Assembly (NCBI RefSeq): GCF_025148285.1
Contig: NZ_CP102268.1
Location: 3,451,001-3,515,000, forward strand
Length of the DNA: 64,000 bases
Direction: 5' to 3'
Origin: Marvinbryantia formatexigens DSM 14469
GTDB taxonomy: Bacteria > Bacillota > Clostridia > Lachnospirales > Lachnospiraceae
Part shown: in pieces, positions 40,888 through 51,235 of the stretch
Position numbering within the stretch: the first letter of the stretch is position 1
How the letters are laid out: each line of letters begins with the position of its first letter
Position numbers and translations under genes: made by a program
The notes under the pieces: model-generated
What the model was told of the DNA's origin: nothing
The model's input: only the letters and a program-made list of their open reading frames with translations
Database searches by the model: none

Positions 40888-42645
40888 ATGACTAAAATTT
40901 TCAGGTATTTCAATCGAAAGCAATGGCTTTATGTCGCCGCCAGTATCCTTTTTATTGTGATTCAGGTATGGCTGGACTTAAAGCTCCCAGATTATATGTC
41001 CGGTATCACAACGCTTGTGCAGACAGAGGGAAGTGCTATGTCGGACATCTTGATACAAGGCGGATATATGCTGATGTGTGCTCTCGGCAGTATGGTGGCC
41101 TCAATTATTGTAGGTTTCTTTGCTGCCAGAGTTGCGGCGGGACTTGCGCAAACCTTGCGGAATTGTGTTTATGACAAGACGATGGATTTTTCTATGGAGG
41201 AGATTGATCGGTTTTCTACTGCCAGCCTCATAAACCGGACGACAAATGATGTAACTCAAATTCAAAATCTGGTAGCTATGGGGTTACAGGCGATCATGAA
41301 AGCACCCATTCTGGCAGTATGGGCAGTTGTCAAGATTGCGGGAAAAAGCTGGCAATGGACGGCGGCCACTGTTGTAGCGGTATTTGTGCTGGTGGTTGCC
41401 CTTGCTGTCACACTGATTTTTGCGCTGCCTCGCTTCCAGCGTATTCAAGGGTTGACAGATAACCTGAACCGGGTTACCAGAGAGCAGCTTACCGGAATCC
41501 GTGTGGTGCGGGCTTATAATGCAGAGGGCTATCAGGAAAAGAAATTTGCAGTTGCCAATGACGAACTGACTTCCACAAATTTGGCTGCAAATCGTGTCAT
41601 GGCGATGATGTCACCAACCATGACTCTGATCAACTCAGGATTGACACTTGCCGTTTACTGGATCGGCGCTTATTTGATAGAGGCAGCAAGCCTTACCGAC
41701 AAGTTGGGGATTTTCTCGGATATGGTGGTCTTTTCTAACTATGCCATGCAGGTCATTTTGGCATTTATGATGCTGAATATGATTTTTGTGTTGTTGCCCC
41801 GTGCGCAGGTATCCGCAAGGCGTATCTGTGAAGTACTTGATACGGAAAATCACATTTATGATGGTGCAGGAGTAAAGGCTGAAAAATGCGGAACGGTAGA
41901 ATTTCGTCATGTATCTTTCCGGTATCCGGGCGCTGCGGCTGATACATTGACCGACATCAGCTTTACGGCAAGGGCTGGCGAAACAATCGCATTGATCGGT
42001 GCCACAGGCAGTGGAAAAACCACTCTGATTAATTTGATTCCCAGATTTTATGATGTGGCCGAAGGTCAGGTCTTAGTGGATGTCGCAGATGTGCGGGAAT
42101 ACAAACAGGAGGAACTGCACAATCGAATCGGTTATGTTTCGCAAAAGGCGGTGCTGTTCTCTGGTACGGTAGCTTCCAATGTGGCCTATGGGGAAAGAGG
42201 ACATGGAACTGTCTCAGACGGAGAAATCAAAGAGGCGGTTGCTATCGCGCAGAGCACGGATTTTGTAGAAAAGATGGAAGGAACCTACGATGCCCCGATT
42301 GCACAAAGCGGCACAAATGTGTCCGGCGGTCAGAAGCAGAGGCTTTCTATTGCCAGAGCAGTTGCAAGAAAACCGGAAATCCTAATTTTTGATGATTCCT
42401 TTTCTGCATTGGATTACAAAACTGACCGGGCATTACGAAAAGCGCTAAACGAAAGCACGGCACAGACAACAAAGCTGATTGTGGCGCAGCGTATTGGAAC
42501 TATCCGTCATGCAGACCAAATTATTGTGTTGGAGCATGGAAGGATTGTAGGAAAAGGAACCCACGAGGAACTGCTAAAAACCTGTGTGACCTATCAGGAA
42601 ATTGCAAGCTCACAGCTTTCAAAGGAGGAATTAAACAATGGCTGA
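40888..42645 (+). CDS. Heterodimeric ABC exporter, half-transporter with degenerate catalytic site
   Basis: The 585-residue protein has six N-terminal membrane helices and a C-terminal nucleotide-binding domain with Walker A GATGSGKTT (371-379), signature VSGGQKQR and Walker B ILIFDDSFSALD. Asp503 replaces the catalytic glutamate, the mark of the non-hydrolysing half in heterodimeric exporters such as BmrCD/LmrCD. It overlaps the second half-transporter gene by 8 bp. AAAGGAGG precedes the start and MarR operators lie just upstream. Export of a toxic or antimicrobial compound is likely. Confidence 0.92.
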   Translation: MTKIFRYFNRKQWLYVAASILFIVIQVWLDLKLPDYMSGITTLVQTEGSAMSDILIQGGYMLMCALGSMVASIIVGFFAARVAAGLAQTLRNCVYDKTMDFSMEEIDRFSTASLINRTTNDVTQIQNLVAMGLQAIMKAPILAVWAVVKIAGKSWQWTAATVVAVFVLVVALAVTLIFALPRFQRIQGLTDNLNRVTREQLTGIRVVRAYNAEGYQEKKFAVANDELTSTNLAANRVMAMMSPTMTLINSGLTLAVYWIGAYLIEAASLTDKLGIFSDMVVFSNYAMQVILAFMMLNMIFVLLPRAQVSARRICEVLDTENHIYDGAGVKAEKCGTVEFRHVSFRYPGAAADTLTDISFTARAGETIALIGATGSGKTTLINLIPRFYDVAEGQVLVDVADVREYKQEELHNRIGYVSQKAVLFSGTVASNVAYGERGHGTVSDGEIKEAVAIAQSTDFVEKMEGTYDAPIAQSGTNVSGGQKQRLSIARAVARKPEILIFDDSFSALDYKTDRALRKALNESTAQTTKLIVAQRIGTIRHADQIIVLEHGRIVGKGTHEELLKTCVTYQEIASSQLSKEELNNG

Positions 42646-44458
42646 GAAAATCGCAAGGAATCACCAAAACAGTCCTGGTATTCCCGGAGGCATGGGAACC
42701 GGTGAAAAAAGTAAGAACTTGAAAAAGGCGTATGCTGATTTTATTCATTATCTTGGAAGGTATAAATGGAGCATTCTGGCAGCGGCTATTTTCTCTGTCG
42801 CAGGCGCTATCTTGAACCTGATTGGCCCGAATAAACTCAGTGAAGTAACGGATCTGATTACGGAGGGTCTATCCGGTTCCATTCAGCTTTCTGCTGTGGT
42901 ACAGATTGCCTCCCTATTGGCTGTCCTGTATGCGTTTGGGTTTCTGCTCAATTATGCGCAGGGCTTCATTATGGCGACTGTTTCCCAACGAATCACGCAG
43001 AATATGCGCCGTGATATTTCGACAAAAATCAATAAGCTGCCTCTAAGATATTTTGATTCTCATTCAACAGGCGATGTATTGAGCCGTGTTACCAATGATG
43101 TGGATACTGTGGGCCAGACCATGAACCAAAGTTTTTCCACATTGGTTTCTTCGCTCTCTCTATTGATTGGTTCTGTCCTGATGATGTTCCTGACAAACTG
43201 GATTATGGCAGTTACCGGAATTATTGCAGCGCTGATTGGGTTTTCTGGTATTCTGTTCATTATTTCAAAATCTCAGAAATATTTTACCGAGCAGCAACAG
43301 GAACTTGGAAGTTTAAATGGTCAGGTAGAGGAAACTTACAGCGGTTTTACCGTTGTTAAAGCATACAACGGAGGAAGAAAAGCAAAAGAAGAGTTCCATC
43401 AGCGCAGCAGCCGTTTGTATGCCTGTGCATGGAAGAGTCAATTTCTCTCTGGTCTGATGATGCCATTTATGATCTTCATCGGTAATTTTGCGTATGTGGT
43501 GGTATGTATTGTGGGTGCCGTCCTTGCTGTGCAGGGTTCTATTTCTTTCGGTACAATCGTGGCATTTATGCTGTATATCCGGTTGTTTACGCAGCCGTTG
43601 CAGAATATTTCTCAGGCATTGTCCAGCGTACAGAGTATGGCTGCTTCCTGTGAGCGTGTATTTGAGTTTCTGGCTGAAAAAGAAATGGAGGATGAAAGCT
43701 ACAAAAAAGTAGAACTGTGCAGTGTAAAGGGAGATGTTATCTTTGACCATGTTAAATTCGGGTATGATCCGGGCAAAACCATCATCAACGACTTTTCCAG
43801 CCGTGTGAAAGCAGGACAGAAAATTGCCATTGTCGGGCCTACCGGAGCTGGAAAGACAACGATGGTAAACCTGCTGATGCGGTTCTATGAGTTGAATGGC
43901 GGTACAATCACCATAGATGGGACGCCGATCAACGAACTGAAAAGAGAGAACATCCATAATTTGTTTGGTATGGTGCTTCAAGACACATGGATGTTTAAAG
44001 GAACACTTCGTGAAAACCTTGTTTACAGCAAAACCGGTGTAACGGATAAAAAACTGGACGAGGTCTGTGCGGCTACGGGACTGACGGGCCTTGTAAAGCG
44101 TCTGCCGGATGGTTATGATACAGTACTTGGTGATAATGCCAGTCTTTCTGCCGGACAGAAGCAGTTGATCACGATTGCCCGCGCCATGATAGAGGATGCT
44201 CCCCTGCTGATTCTGGACGAAGCAACCAGTTCCGTGGATACCCGTACTGAGCAGAAAGTGCAAAAAGCGATGGACTCGCTGACGGAGGGACGTACCAGCT
44301 TTGTGATCGCTCACAGGCTGTCTACGATAAAAAATGCTGACTGTATCCTTGTTATGAAGGATGGAGATATTATCGAGAGTGGCAGTCATGAGGAGCTTCT
44401 TGAAAAAAGCGGATTTTACGCAGATTTGTATAACAGCCAGTTTGAGCAGGCGTCGTAA
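42638..44458 (+). CDS. Heterodimeric ABC exporter, catalytic half-transporter
   Basis: The 606-residue partner has six membrane helices and a nucleotide-binding domain with Walker A GPTGAGKTT, signature LSAGQKQ (an SAGQ variant) and Walker B LLILDEATSSVD with the catalytic Glu528 intact. Its ribosome-binding site AAAGGAGG lies inside the preceding gene. The complementary degenerate/active sites of the two proteins support an obligate heterodimer. It is followed by an aldo/keto reductase gene in the same direction. Confidence 0.92.
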   Translation: MAEKIARNHQNSPGIPGGMGTGEKSKNLKKAYADFIHYLGRYKWSILAAAIFSVAGAILNLIGPNKLSEVTDLITEGLSGSIQLSAVVQIASLLAVLYAFGFLLNYAQGFIMATVSQRITQNMRRDISTKINKLPLRYFDSHSTGDVLSRVTNDVDTVGQTMNQSFSTLVSSLSLLIGSVLMMFLTNWIMAVTGIIAALIGFSGILFIISKSQKYFTEQQQELGSLNGQVEETYSGFTVVKAYNGGRKAKEEFHQRSSRLYACAWKSQFLSGLMMPFMIFIGNFAYVVVCIVGAVLAVQGSISFGTIVAFMLYIRLFTQPLQNISQALSSVQSMAASCERVFEFLAEKEMEDESYKKVELCSVKGDVIFDHVKFGYDPGKTIINDFSSRVKAGQKIAIVGPTGAGKTTMVNLLMRFYELNGGTITIDGTPINELKRENIHNLFGMVLQDTWMFKGTLRENLVYSKTGVTDKKLDEVCAATGLTGLVKRLPDGYDTVLGDNASLSAGQKQLITIARAMIEDAPLLILDEATSSVDTRTEQKVQKAMDSLTEGRTSFVIAHRLSTIKNADCILVMKDGDIIESGSHEELLEKSGFYADLYNSQFEQAS

Positions 44459-44496
44459 TGATAGATTATTGCGGGTAATAAAGACGGGAGGCATAT

Positions 44497-45393
44497 ATGG
44501 ATATTAAGAAACCAAAAGCGGTAATCGGAACAAATTCTTGGGGCGGTGCGGTAGCGGCAAAAGTGTTCCGTGGCAGTAGTGTCGATGACCAGACTTTGAA
44601 GGATACCATAGCCGCAGCAAAAGAAAAGGGGCTGCTGATTTTTGACCTTGCTCAGGTTTACGGACTTGGAAAGGCACAAAAGAAAATAGGGGCATTTGGC
44701 ACAGAAGGTATTATCATTTCTGCAAAGTTTACCCCGCAATCTAAATATACACCAGAGCAGGTTCGCAAATCTCTGGAACGGGATCTGGCAGAGTTTAAGC
44801 GGGGTTATGTGGACATTTATTGGTTGCACCGTCCGGTTGACACAGAGAGAAACCTTGCCGAGATGATAGAATTGTACCACGAGGAAAAGATTCATTATAT
44901 TGGCGTATCCAATTTCTCATTGGAAGAATGTAAACAGGCAAAGGCGTTTTTAGACAGTGCCGGGGTTCCTCTGTACGGCGTGCAGAACCATTATTCCCTG
45001 CTTGACCGAAAATGGGAAGAGGAAGGGGTACTCGGTTGGTGCCATGAGAACGACATTTTATACTGGGGTTGGGCCGTTCTGGAGGAAGGACTGCTGACAG
45101 ATCCACGCATCAAAAAACAGGCTTCTATTACAAAGCTAATGATGAATGGAAAAAAAGAAAAGCTCACGTTGCTCTACGAACAGATGGAAAAGGTTGCGAA
45201 GAATCACCACATTGCGATTCCACAGGTTGCGATTGCATTTTGCGCTGCAAAGGGCGTTGTGCCAATCTGTGGTTGCAGAAAACCTTATCAGGTTGAGCAG
45301 CTACATGAAGCGGTAAATACAATGCTTACGAATCAGGAAATGCAGCTCCTTGAGGAAGAAGCTGACAGGGCCAACGTGAAAATATTCAAGTGA
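44497..45393 (+). CDS. Aldo/keto reductase
   Basis: The 298-residue TIM-barrel oxidoreductase keeps the catalytic tetrad: Asp50 (IFDLAQVYG), Tyr55, Lys77 (ISAKF) and His111 (IYWLHRP), with 'IGVSNFSLEECKQA' and 'VQNHYSLLDR' further on. It should reduce a carbonyl substrate with NAD(P)H in the cytoplasm. GGGAGG lies upstream and the gene is 38 bp after the exporter, so it may be in the MarR-controlled operon; a link to detoxification is inferred. Confidence 0.9.
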   Translation: MDIKKPKAVIGTNSWGGAVAAKVFRGSSVDDQTLKDTIAAAKEKGLLIFDLAQVYGLGKAQKKIGAFGTEGIIISAKFTPQSKYTPEQVRKSLERDLAEFKRGYVDIYWLHRPVDTERNLAEMIELYHEEKIHYIGVSNFSLEECKQAKAFLDSAGVPLYGVQNHYSLLDRKWEEEGVLGWCHENDILYWGWAVLEEGLLTDPRIKKQASITKLMMNGKKEKLTLLYEQMEKVAKNHHIAIPQVAIAFCAAKGVVPICGCRKPYQVEQLHEAVNTMLTNQEMQLLEEEADRANVKIFK

Positions 45394-45401
45394 TCTTTCG
45401 C

Positions 45402-46520
<1,119 letters not shown>

Positions 46521-46644
46521 ATGAATTCCTCCTTTCCCCAGTGACGCATATTACCTCTGAAACGGAAGGATATCAACTTAGGAAATAGATTTTATACCCC
46601 CTCAAAATGCCCTCCGAATCTCCGTATGTTGAGGAGGTGGTCAC

Positions 46645-46872
46645 ATGGCAAATAAACATTCTGTTGCAGAAAGCGGCAAAACGACAGTGCCGGTTAATGA
46701 AAAATATATGCTGACCATAAAAGAGGCATCGGAATATTTCAGCATCGGTGTGAAAAAGATGCGGCGTCTGGCGGAGGACAACCTCGGTCGGTTTGCGGTT
46801 TACAGCGGAAACCGCTATCTCATAATACGCACAAAATTTGAGAAATTTATCGAAGAATCTTCTGCGGTCTGA
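46645..46872 (+). CDS. Excisionase-like protein, paralogue 1
   Basis: This 75-residue protein of the Tn916 Xis type has a winged-helix core 'NEKYMLTIKEASEYFSIGVK' followed by 'GRFAVYSGNRYLIIRTKFEKF'. GAGGAGG precedes the ATG. Such proteins bind element ends and direct integrase toward excision. It is the first of three related small genes ahead of an integrase. Confidence 0.82.
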   Translation: MANKHSVAESGKTTVPVNEKYMLTIKEASEYFSIGVKKMRRLAEDNLGRFAVYSGNRYLIIRTKFEKFIEESSAV

Positions 46873-46925
46873 TTTCCCTTTATTTGCCGTGGGTAGTTGA
46901 CTTTCCGGGGTTTTAGAGTGATATA

Positions 46926-46973
46926 TGTCATGACCGAAAAAGGTCGGAAAACCGGGAAAAGGAGGCCATGACA
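46926..46973 (+). promoter_or_regulatory. Stem-loop able to cover the second xis ribosome-binding site
   Basis: TGTCATGACC (46926-46935) can pair with GGCCATGACA (46964-46973) with one mismatch; the latter contains the end of AGGAGG and reaches the A of the start codon. A smaller alternative hairpin GACC-GAAAAA-GGTC lies inside. Translational control is possible. Confidence 0.35.
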
Positions 46974-47218
46974 TGAAGGAAACAAACCGGATGGCAGACA
47001 GCGGAAAAACCGAAATTCCGATTAACGAAAAGTATATGCTGACGATAAAAGAGGCGTCGGAATATTTCAATATTGGAATCAAAAATATGAGAAGGATGGC
47101 GGAAGAGAATACTGGCTTCTATGCTGTTTTTTTAGGGAACCGTTATCTGATTGTCCGTAAGAAATTTGAAAAATACATGGATGCATTGACGATGGGAAAG
47201 GAGGAAGACGCAGAATGA
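46973..47218 (+). CDS. Excisionase-like protein, paralogue 2
   Basis: The 81-residue protein is about two-thirds identical to paralogue 1 over its length (NEKYMLTIKEASEYFNIGIK; 'YAVFLGNRYLIVRKKFEKYM'). AAGGAGG is six bases before the ATG. The last codons overlap the next gene by 4 bp (ATGA). The close similarity suggests tandem duplication followed by divergence of the ends. Confidence 0.85.
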   Translation: MKETNRMADSGKTEIPINEKYMLTIKEASEYFNIGIKNMRRMAEENTGFYAVFLGNRYLIVRKKFEKYMDALTMGKEEDAE

Positions 47219-47424
47219 AGAAACCATCAGCCGGGCAGAAGGATGTTCTGAATCAGGAGGAGGCGATTGTATATTTCAGACTCAGCAGGAGGAAATTCTA
47301 CAAACTTCTGCAAGAGGGAAAGGATAAGCCTTTCATGGCGATGTACGGCAGCCGCAGGCTGATCATCCGTACTGAATTTGCAAAATATCTGGAGAAACAT
47401 CCGGAGTTGAGGAGGCGGACATAA
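47215..47424 (+). CDS. Excisionase-like protein, paralogue 3
   Basis: This 69-residue protein has the same fold but more distant sequence: 'LNQEEAIVYFRLSRRKFYKLL' followed by 'FMAMYGSRRLIIRTEFAKYL'. It is coupled by overlap to paralogue 2, and its stop immediately precedes the integrase ATG, so the two small genes and the integrase form one translational unit. Either it or paralogue 2 may be the genuine excisionase, with the other a regulator. Confidence 0.8.
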   Translation: MKKPSAGQKDVLNQEEAIVYFRLSRRKFYKLLQEGKDKPFMAMYGSRRLIIRTEFAKYLEKHPELRRRT

Positions 47425-48699
47425 ATGGCAAAGAGACCAGGCAACCGGCGGGATTCCAAGCATAGGGTTCTCCGCTGTGGAGAATCCATCCGTGCAGACG
47501 GAAAATACCAGTTTAAATATCACATCAACGGAAAGCCTCATTTTGTGTACAGTTGGCGGTTGGAACCTACGGATAAACTTCCGTCCGGAAAGAAGCCGTG
47601 CCTTTCCCTGCGTGAATTGGAAAAGCAGATCGGCTATGATCTCGATTCGCAGTTAGACCCTGTTGGAAAGAACATAACAGTGACAGAATTGGTGGAGCGA
47701 TATATCCGAACCAAAACAGGAGTAAGGGATAGTACCCGCGCAGGCTACAGAACCGTGCAGCGCACTTTGGAAAAGGAGTCTTTCGGTGAAAAGAAAATAT
47801 CCCAGGTAAAGGTATCGGACGCAAAACTGTTCTTGATAAAGCTGCAGAGTGAAGGCAAAGGCTATAGTTCCATTCATTCCATCAGAGGCGTGCTGCGGCC
47901 GGCTTTCCAGATGGCTGTAGATGATGATGTGCTGCACAAGAATCCGTTCGGTTTTGAACTGGCTACAGTAATTGTCAACGACAGTGTGACAAGAGAGGCC
48001 ATTACCAAAGAGCAAATGAGGAAGTTCCTGAAATTCATCCATGATGATAATGTTTACTGTAAGTATTATGAGGTGGTCTACATTCTGTTCCATACCGGGA
48101 TGCGAATTTCGGAATTTTGCGGTCTGACGCTTAAGGACATTGATCTGGAGAACCGAATTATCAATATCGACCACCAGTTGCTCAGAACATCTGAAATGAA
48201 GTATGTGATTGAAGCGACAAAGACAAACGCCGGAACGAGGAAGCTGCCCATGACGGATGATGTGTTCCGCTGCTTTCAGGCGATCATTGAGGACAGGGAG
48301 GCACCGAGGCTTGAGAAAATCGTGGACGGGCATACAGGATTCCTTTTCACGGATAAGGACGGAATGCCGCTGGTGGCGATGCATTGGGAACATCGATTCA
48401 ACCACATGGTCAAGCGGTATAATGATATTTGCCGGGTGCAGATGCCGAACATTACTCCCCATGTCTGCCGCCATACCTATTGCAGCAACATGGCGAAGTC
48501 CGGCATGAATCCAAAGACGCTCCAATACCTAATGGGGCATTCTGACATTGGCGTGACGCTGAATACCTACACGCATCTTGGCCTGGAGGATGCTGCGGAC
48601 GAATTGAAGCGGATGGAAGAACTGGCGGATGCCAGAAAAGAACTGGAGAAGGTTAAGGGAGAGAATCCGGTTTCGCAGAAAATGTTCCGGGCAATTTAA
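47425..48699 (+). CDS. Tyrosine recombinase / integrase (Tn916-Int type)
   Basis: The 424-residue protein has an N-terminal arm-binding domain (about 1-75), a SAM-like core-binding domain ('TVTELVERYIRTKTGVRDST', 'FLIKLQSEGKGYSSIHSIRG') and a catalytic domain with Arg227 (HTGMRISEF), His346-x-x-Arg349 (HVCRHTY), His372 (LMGHSD) and Tyr382 (NTYTH). All catalytic residues are present, so it may be active. Its place directly after excisionase-like genes is the end module of an integrative element, but no conjugation or replication genes are in the window. Confidence 0.93.
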   Translation: MAKRPGNRRDSKHRVLRCGESIRADGKYQFKYHINGKPHFVYSWRLEPTDKLPSGKKPCLSLRELEKQIGYDLDSQLDPVGKNITVTELVERYIRTKTGVRDSTRAGYRTVQRTLEKESFGEKKISQVKVSDAKLFLIKLQSEGKGYSSIHSIRGVLRPAFQMAVDDDVLHKNPFGFELATVIVNDSVTREAITKEQMRKFLKFIHDDNVYCKYYEVVYILFHTGMRISEFCGLTLKDIDLENRIINIDHQLLRTSEMKYVIEATKTNAGTRKLPMTDDVFRCFQAIIEDREAPRLEKIVDGHTGFLFTDKDGMPLVAMHWEHRFNHMVKRYNDICRVQMPNITPHVCRHTYCSNMAKSGMNPKTLQYLMGHSDIGVTLNTYTHLGLEDAADELKRMEELADARKELEKVKGENPVSQKMFRAI

Positions 48700-48846
48700 T
48701 ATAGAAAGAACACAGTGGCGCTCTGCTAAGGTACAGATACAATGTGCTTTAGTGGAGCTTTTAATTTGAGGATAAAAAGCAGGTAGCGATAAAGCCGAAA
48801 TCCTGCTATAATAAGCGATGTGAAGAAAGCAAGTTCTGAAGGAGAG

Positions 48847-49779
48847 ATGATTGAAGTGTCAATGGGAAATTTTGTGGATGAATTTAATATGTGGATGCAG
48901 GCTGTGCAACGCGAGTTGCAGGAAAAAAGTATGCGTTCTACGATTATAATATGCGCTGCCACGTTGGATACACAGCTTGAAAAGCTAATAAAAAATATAT
49001 TGTTACAAGAAAAGAATACGGATGATGATATTTTTGAGGGAGGAAATGCAACACTCTCAACATTCAGCGCAAAAATTACCCTTGCATACTATATGGGATT
49101 AATATCTGAGCATGAACGAAAGACTTTGGATTGTATTCGGAAAATTAGAAATAAAGCGGCACATGAAATTGACATTTTGTCCGGGAAAGTATCGGATTCC
49201 ATAAATAATATGTGACTTAATTTAGAGGTTCCGCAGGGGATGTATATTCCAATTGAACTTTTTTGTGGCAATCCGGGTGAGTGTGACAAAACGTATAACC
49301 CAAACGATGAAAAAAATCCGCAAAAAAGATTTGTTAATGCATTTTATTATATGACCCAATATCTTTTCCTCCATAATTTGGAGTATATTGATTTTAAAGT
49401 AGAAAAGTATCAGGCACCTAAACCGTTTGAGTTTTTAGAGATGTTCAAAAATATTCTTGTGAATGATAATGAGCAAATATTATTACATCTGAAAAAATGT
49501 AAAGAAAAAGCCCAAAAGGATCTTTGCGAATTACAAACTATAATTAAGGATTATGTAAGTGGTGATGTTATTGTTTATAGACAAGAAAATCTCGATTCTA
49601 AAGAGAAAATACAGGAGGCAATTGGTATTGTAGGGGATGAACTAAAGGCATTTGAAACAGAAATATCATTGCGGGAAAGTGAAGATGTACCAAAAGATTC
49701 TGATTCAGATTATTCACAAACGTGTTATGCAATTCAATCATTAGAGAGATTGATAGAGGCAATGAAAGAGTATCAATAG
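48847..49779 (+). pseudogene. MltR/DUF4145-like gene interrupted by one in-frame TGA
   Basis: Two pieces in the same frame (to 49212 and from 49216) read as one ~310-residue protein apart from a TGA at 49213-49215. The first part resembles MltR-type helical proteins ('IICAATLDTQLEKLIKNILL', 'GLISEHERKTLDCIRKIRNK', 'AAHEI'). The second continues 'YIPIELFCGNPGECDKTYNP' and a coiled-coil-like end. The start is uncertain: a TATAAT at 48807 makes the GTG at 48820 leaderless, while ATG 48847 and GTG 48856 lie near AAGGAG. A nonsense mutation is the simplest reading; the downstream ATG at 49240 lacks a ribosome-binding site. Confidence 0.65.
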
Positions 49780-49892
49780 TATAAACATGCGTTGAACATT
49801 TCACATTTGACAAAATGATTGCTAATAACTTCAGTAGTAAAACACCCCGATTCTTACTACGTTTCATGTCCTCAACTTGCCCCGATTTGCCG

Positions 49893-50030
49893 CATTTTGC
49901 TTATTCTGTGACAAATTTAACAGTCTCGGAGCAAAATTTATAATCAGCAAATCGCGGCAAAACGGGGCAGAATACAGCATTTTAGAAGGATTTTTGTTTA
50001 TGATAAAAGTATTATTTGTCTGCCACGGCA
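49893..50030 (+). repeat. 138-bp repeat copy 2 with phosphatase head
   Basis: It is 96% identical to 35953-36090. It again ends at MIKVLFVCHG and then joins different sequence (KNERYVWDY...). CCCCGATTTGCCGC just before it and CGGCAAAACGGGGC inside it form an imperfect inverted repeat. The remaining ~300 bp to the next gene hold no credible gene, although a minus-strand stretch (about 50010-50160) has protein-like character, 'IPDYGNGSTLTIWEIPFSAC'. Confidence 0.85.
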
Positions 50031-50338
50031 AAAATGAAAGATATGTCTGGGATTACAGGCGGAAAAAGGAATTTCCCAGATCGTCAGCGTGCTGCCGTTT
50101 CCGTAGTCAGGTATCGCAGACGGCTCCCCGGAGGAAAGCGCTTTTTGAATGCGGCCCTCACCTGCATTTGTGACGAGCTGATAGATCTGGCAAGCCTGAT
50201 CCAAAGGGTTAAATTTCCTTTGCTGCGCACACCGCGCGGTATTTTTTTAAATGTAGTGGCGTGCCGGCGTATTTTGCGTTACAATGAAAATAATTATTAA
50301 AATTCGGCTGATTAACATTCAAAAGGAGAGACAAAGGT

Positions 50339-51118
50339 ATGATTTTATATTTTTCCGGAACAGGAAACAGTGAATACGTCGCAAAGAGAATCGCTGCGGC
50401 GACCGGTGACGGCGTATTAAATCTTTTTCAGAAAATTCGCAGCGGAGATTACGCATCGCTGGATTCAAAACAGCCGTGGGTGGTTGTCACGCCGACCTAT
50501 GCGTGGCGCATTCCGCGTCTGGTGGCAGACTGGATCGCAAAGACAGAGCTTCGCGGGAGCAGGGAAATCTATTTTGTGATGACCTGCGGCGGAAATATCG
50601 GCAATGCCGGACAGTACCTCAAAAAGCTTTGTGCAGAGAAGCGTTTGCAGTATCGGGGCTGCATGGAGGTTGTTATGCCGGAAAATTATATTGCGCTGTT
50701 TTCTACGCCGACGCGGGACGAGGCGGAAAAAACAATCCGGGCGGCGCAGGGCGCGATCGCTGCGGCTGCCGCGGCAATCTGTGAATGCAGGTCGTTTCCA
50801 GAGCCGAAGATAACCCCGATGGACCGCATAAGCAGCGGCATTGTGAACGATGTTTTTTATCCGATGTTTGTTCATGCGAAGAAATTTTGCGCGACAGACG
50901 CCTGTATTTCCTGCGGGCAATGCGTGAAGCTGTGCCCGACGAAAAACATCCGTCTGAGGGACGGCAGACCGGTATGGAAAAACCGGTGCACACATTGCAT
51001 GGCCTGTATCTGCCGCTGCCCGGCAGAGGCAATCGAGTACGGAAAGCATTCCAGGGGACTGCCGCGCTATGTGTTCCCAAAGAATTTCATGGAACAGGAA
51101 GAGAAAAACAATATATGA
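50339..51118 (+). CDS. EFR1-family flavodoxin-ferredoxin protein
   Basis: The 259-residue protein fuses an N-terminal flavodoxin-like domain ('ILYFSGTGNSEYVAKRIA', with the SGTGN FMN loop at residues 6-10) to two C-terminal 4Fe-4S clusters: CISCGQCVKLCP and CTHCMACICRCP. Such proteins carry low-potential electrons in anaerobic Firmicutes. AAAGGAGAG lies upstream. Its neighbour ispG needs flavodoxin- or ferredoxin-type electrons, so a functional link is possible though unproven. Confidence 0.9.
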   Translation: MILYFSGTGNSEYVAKRIAAATGDGVLNLFQKIRSGDYASLDSKQPWVVVTPTYAWRIPRLVADWIAKTELRGSREIYFVMTCGGNIGNAGQYLKKLCAEKRLQYRGCMEVVMPENYIALFSTPTRDEAEKTIRAAQGAIAAAAAAICECRSFPEPKITPMDRISSGIVNDVFYPMFVHAKKFCATDACISCGQCVKLCPTKNIRLRDGRPVWKNRCTHCMACICRCPAEAIEYGKHSRGLPRYVFPKNFMEQEEKNNI

Positions 51119-51235
51119 TGGTTTTCCTTGTTGCAGCGGCGGAATTATGATATTCTAATAGAAAACGGTAGGGTTTTGTGAAACGTTAGGTGCGGATAAG
51201 CGCCGCAGTGGATGTGAAGGAAAGGACGGAGACAA

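Noticed and set aside
46645-48699. Intact Tn916-type conjugative transposon
   Set aside because: Only the excisionase/integrase end is present; no relaxase, conjugation or tetM-type genes are found.
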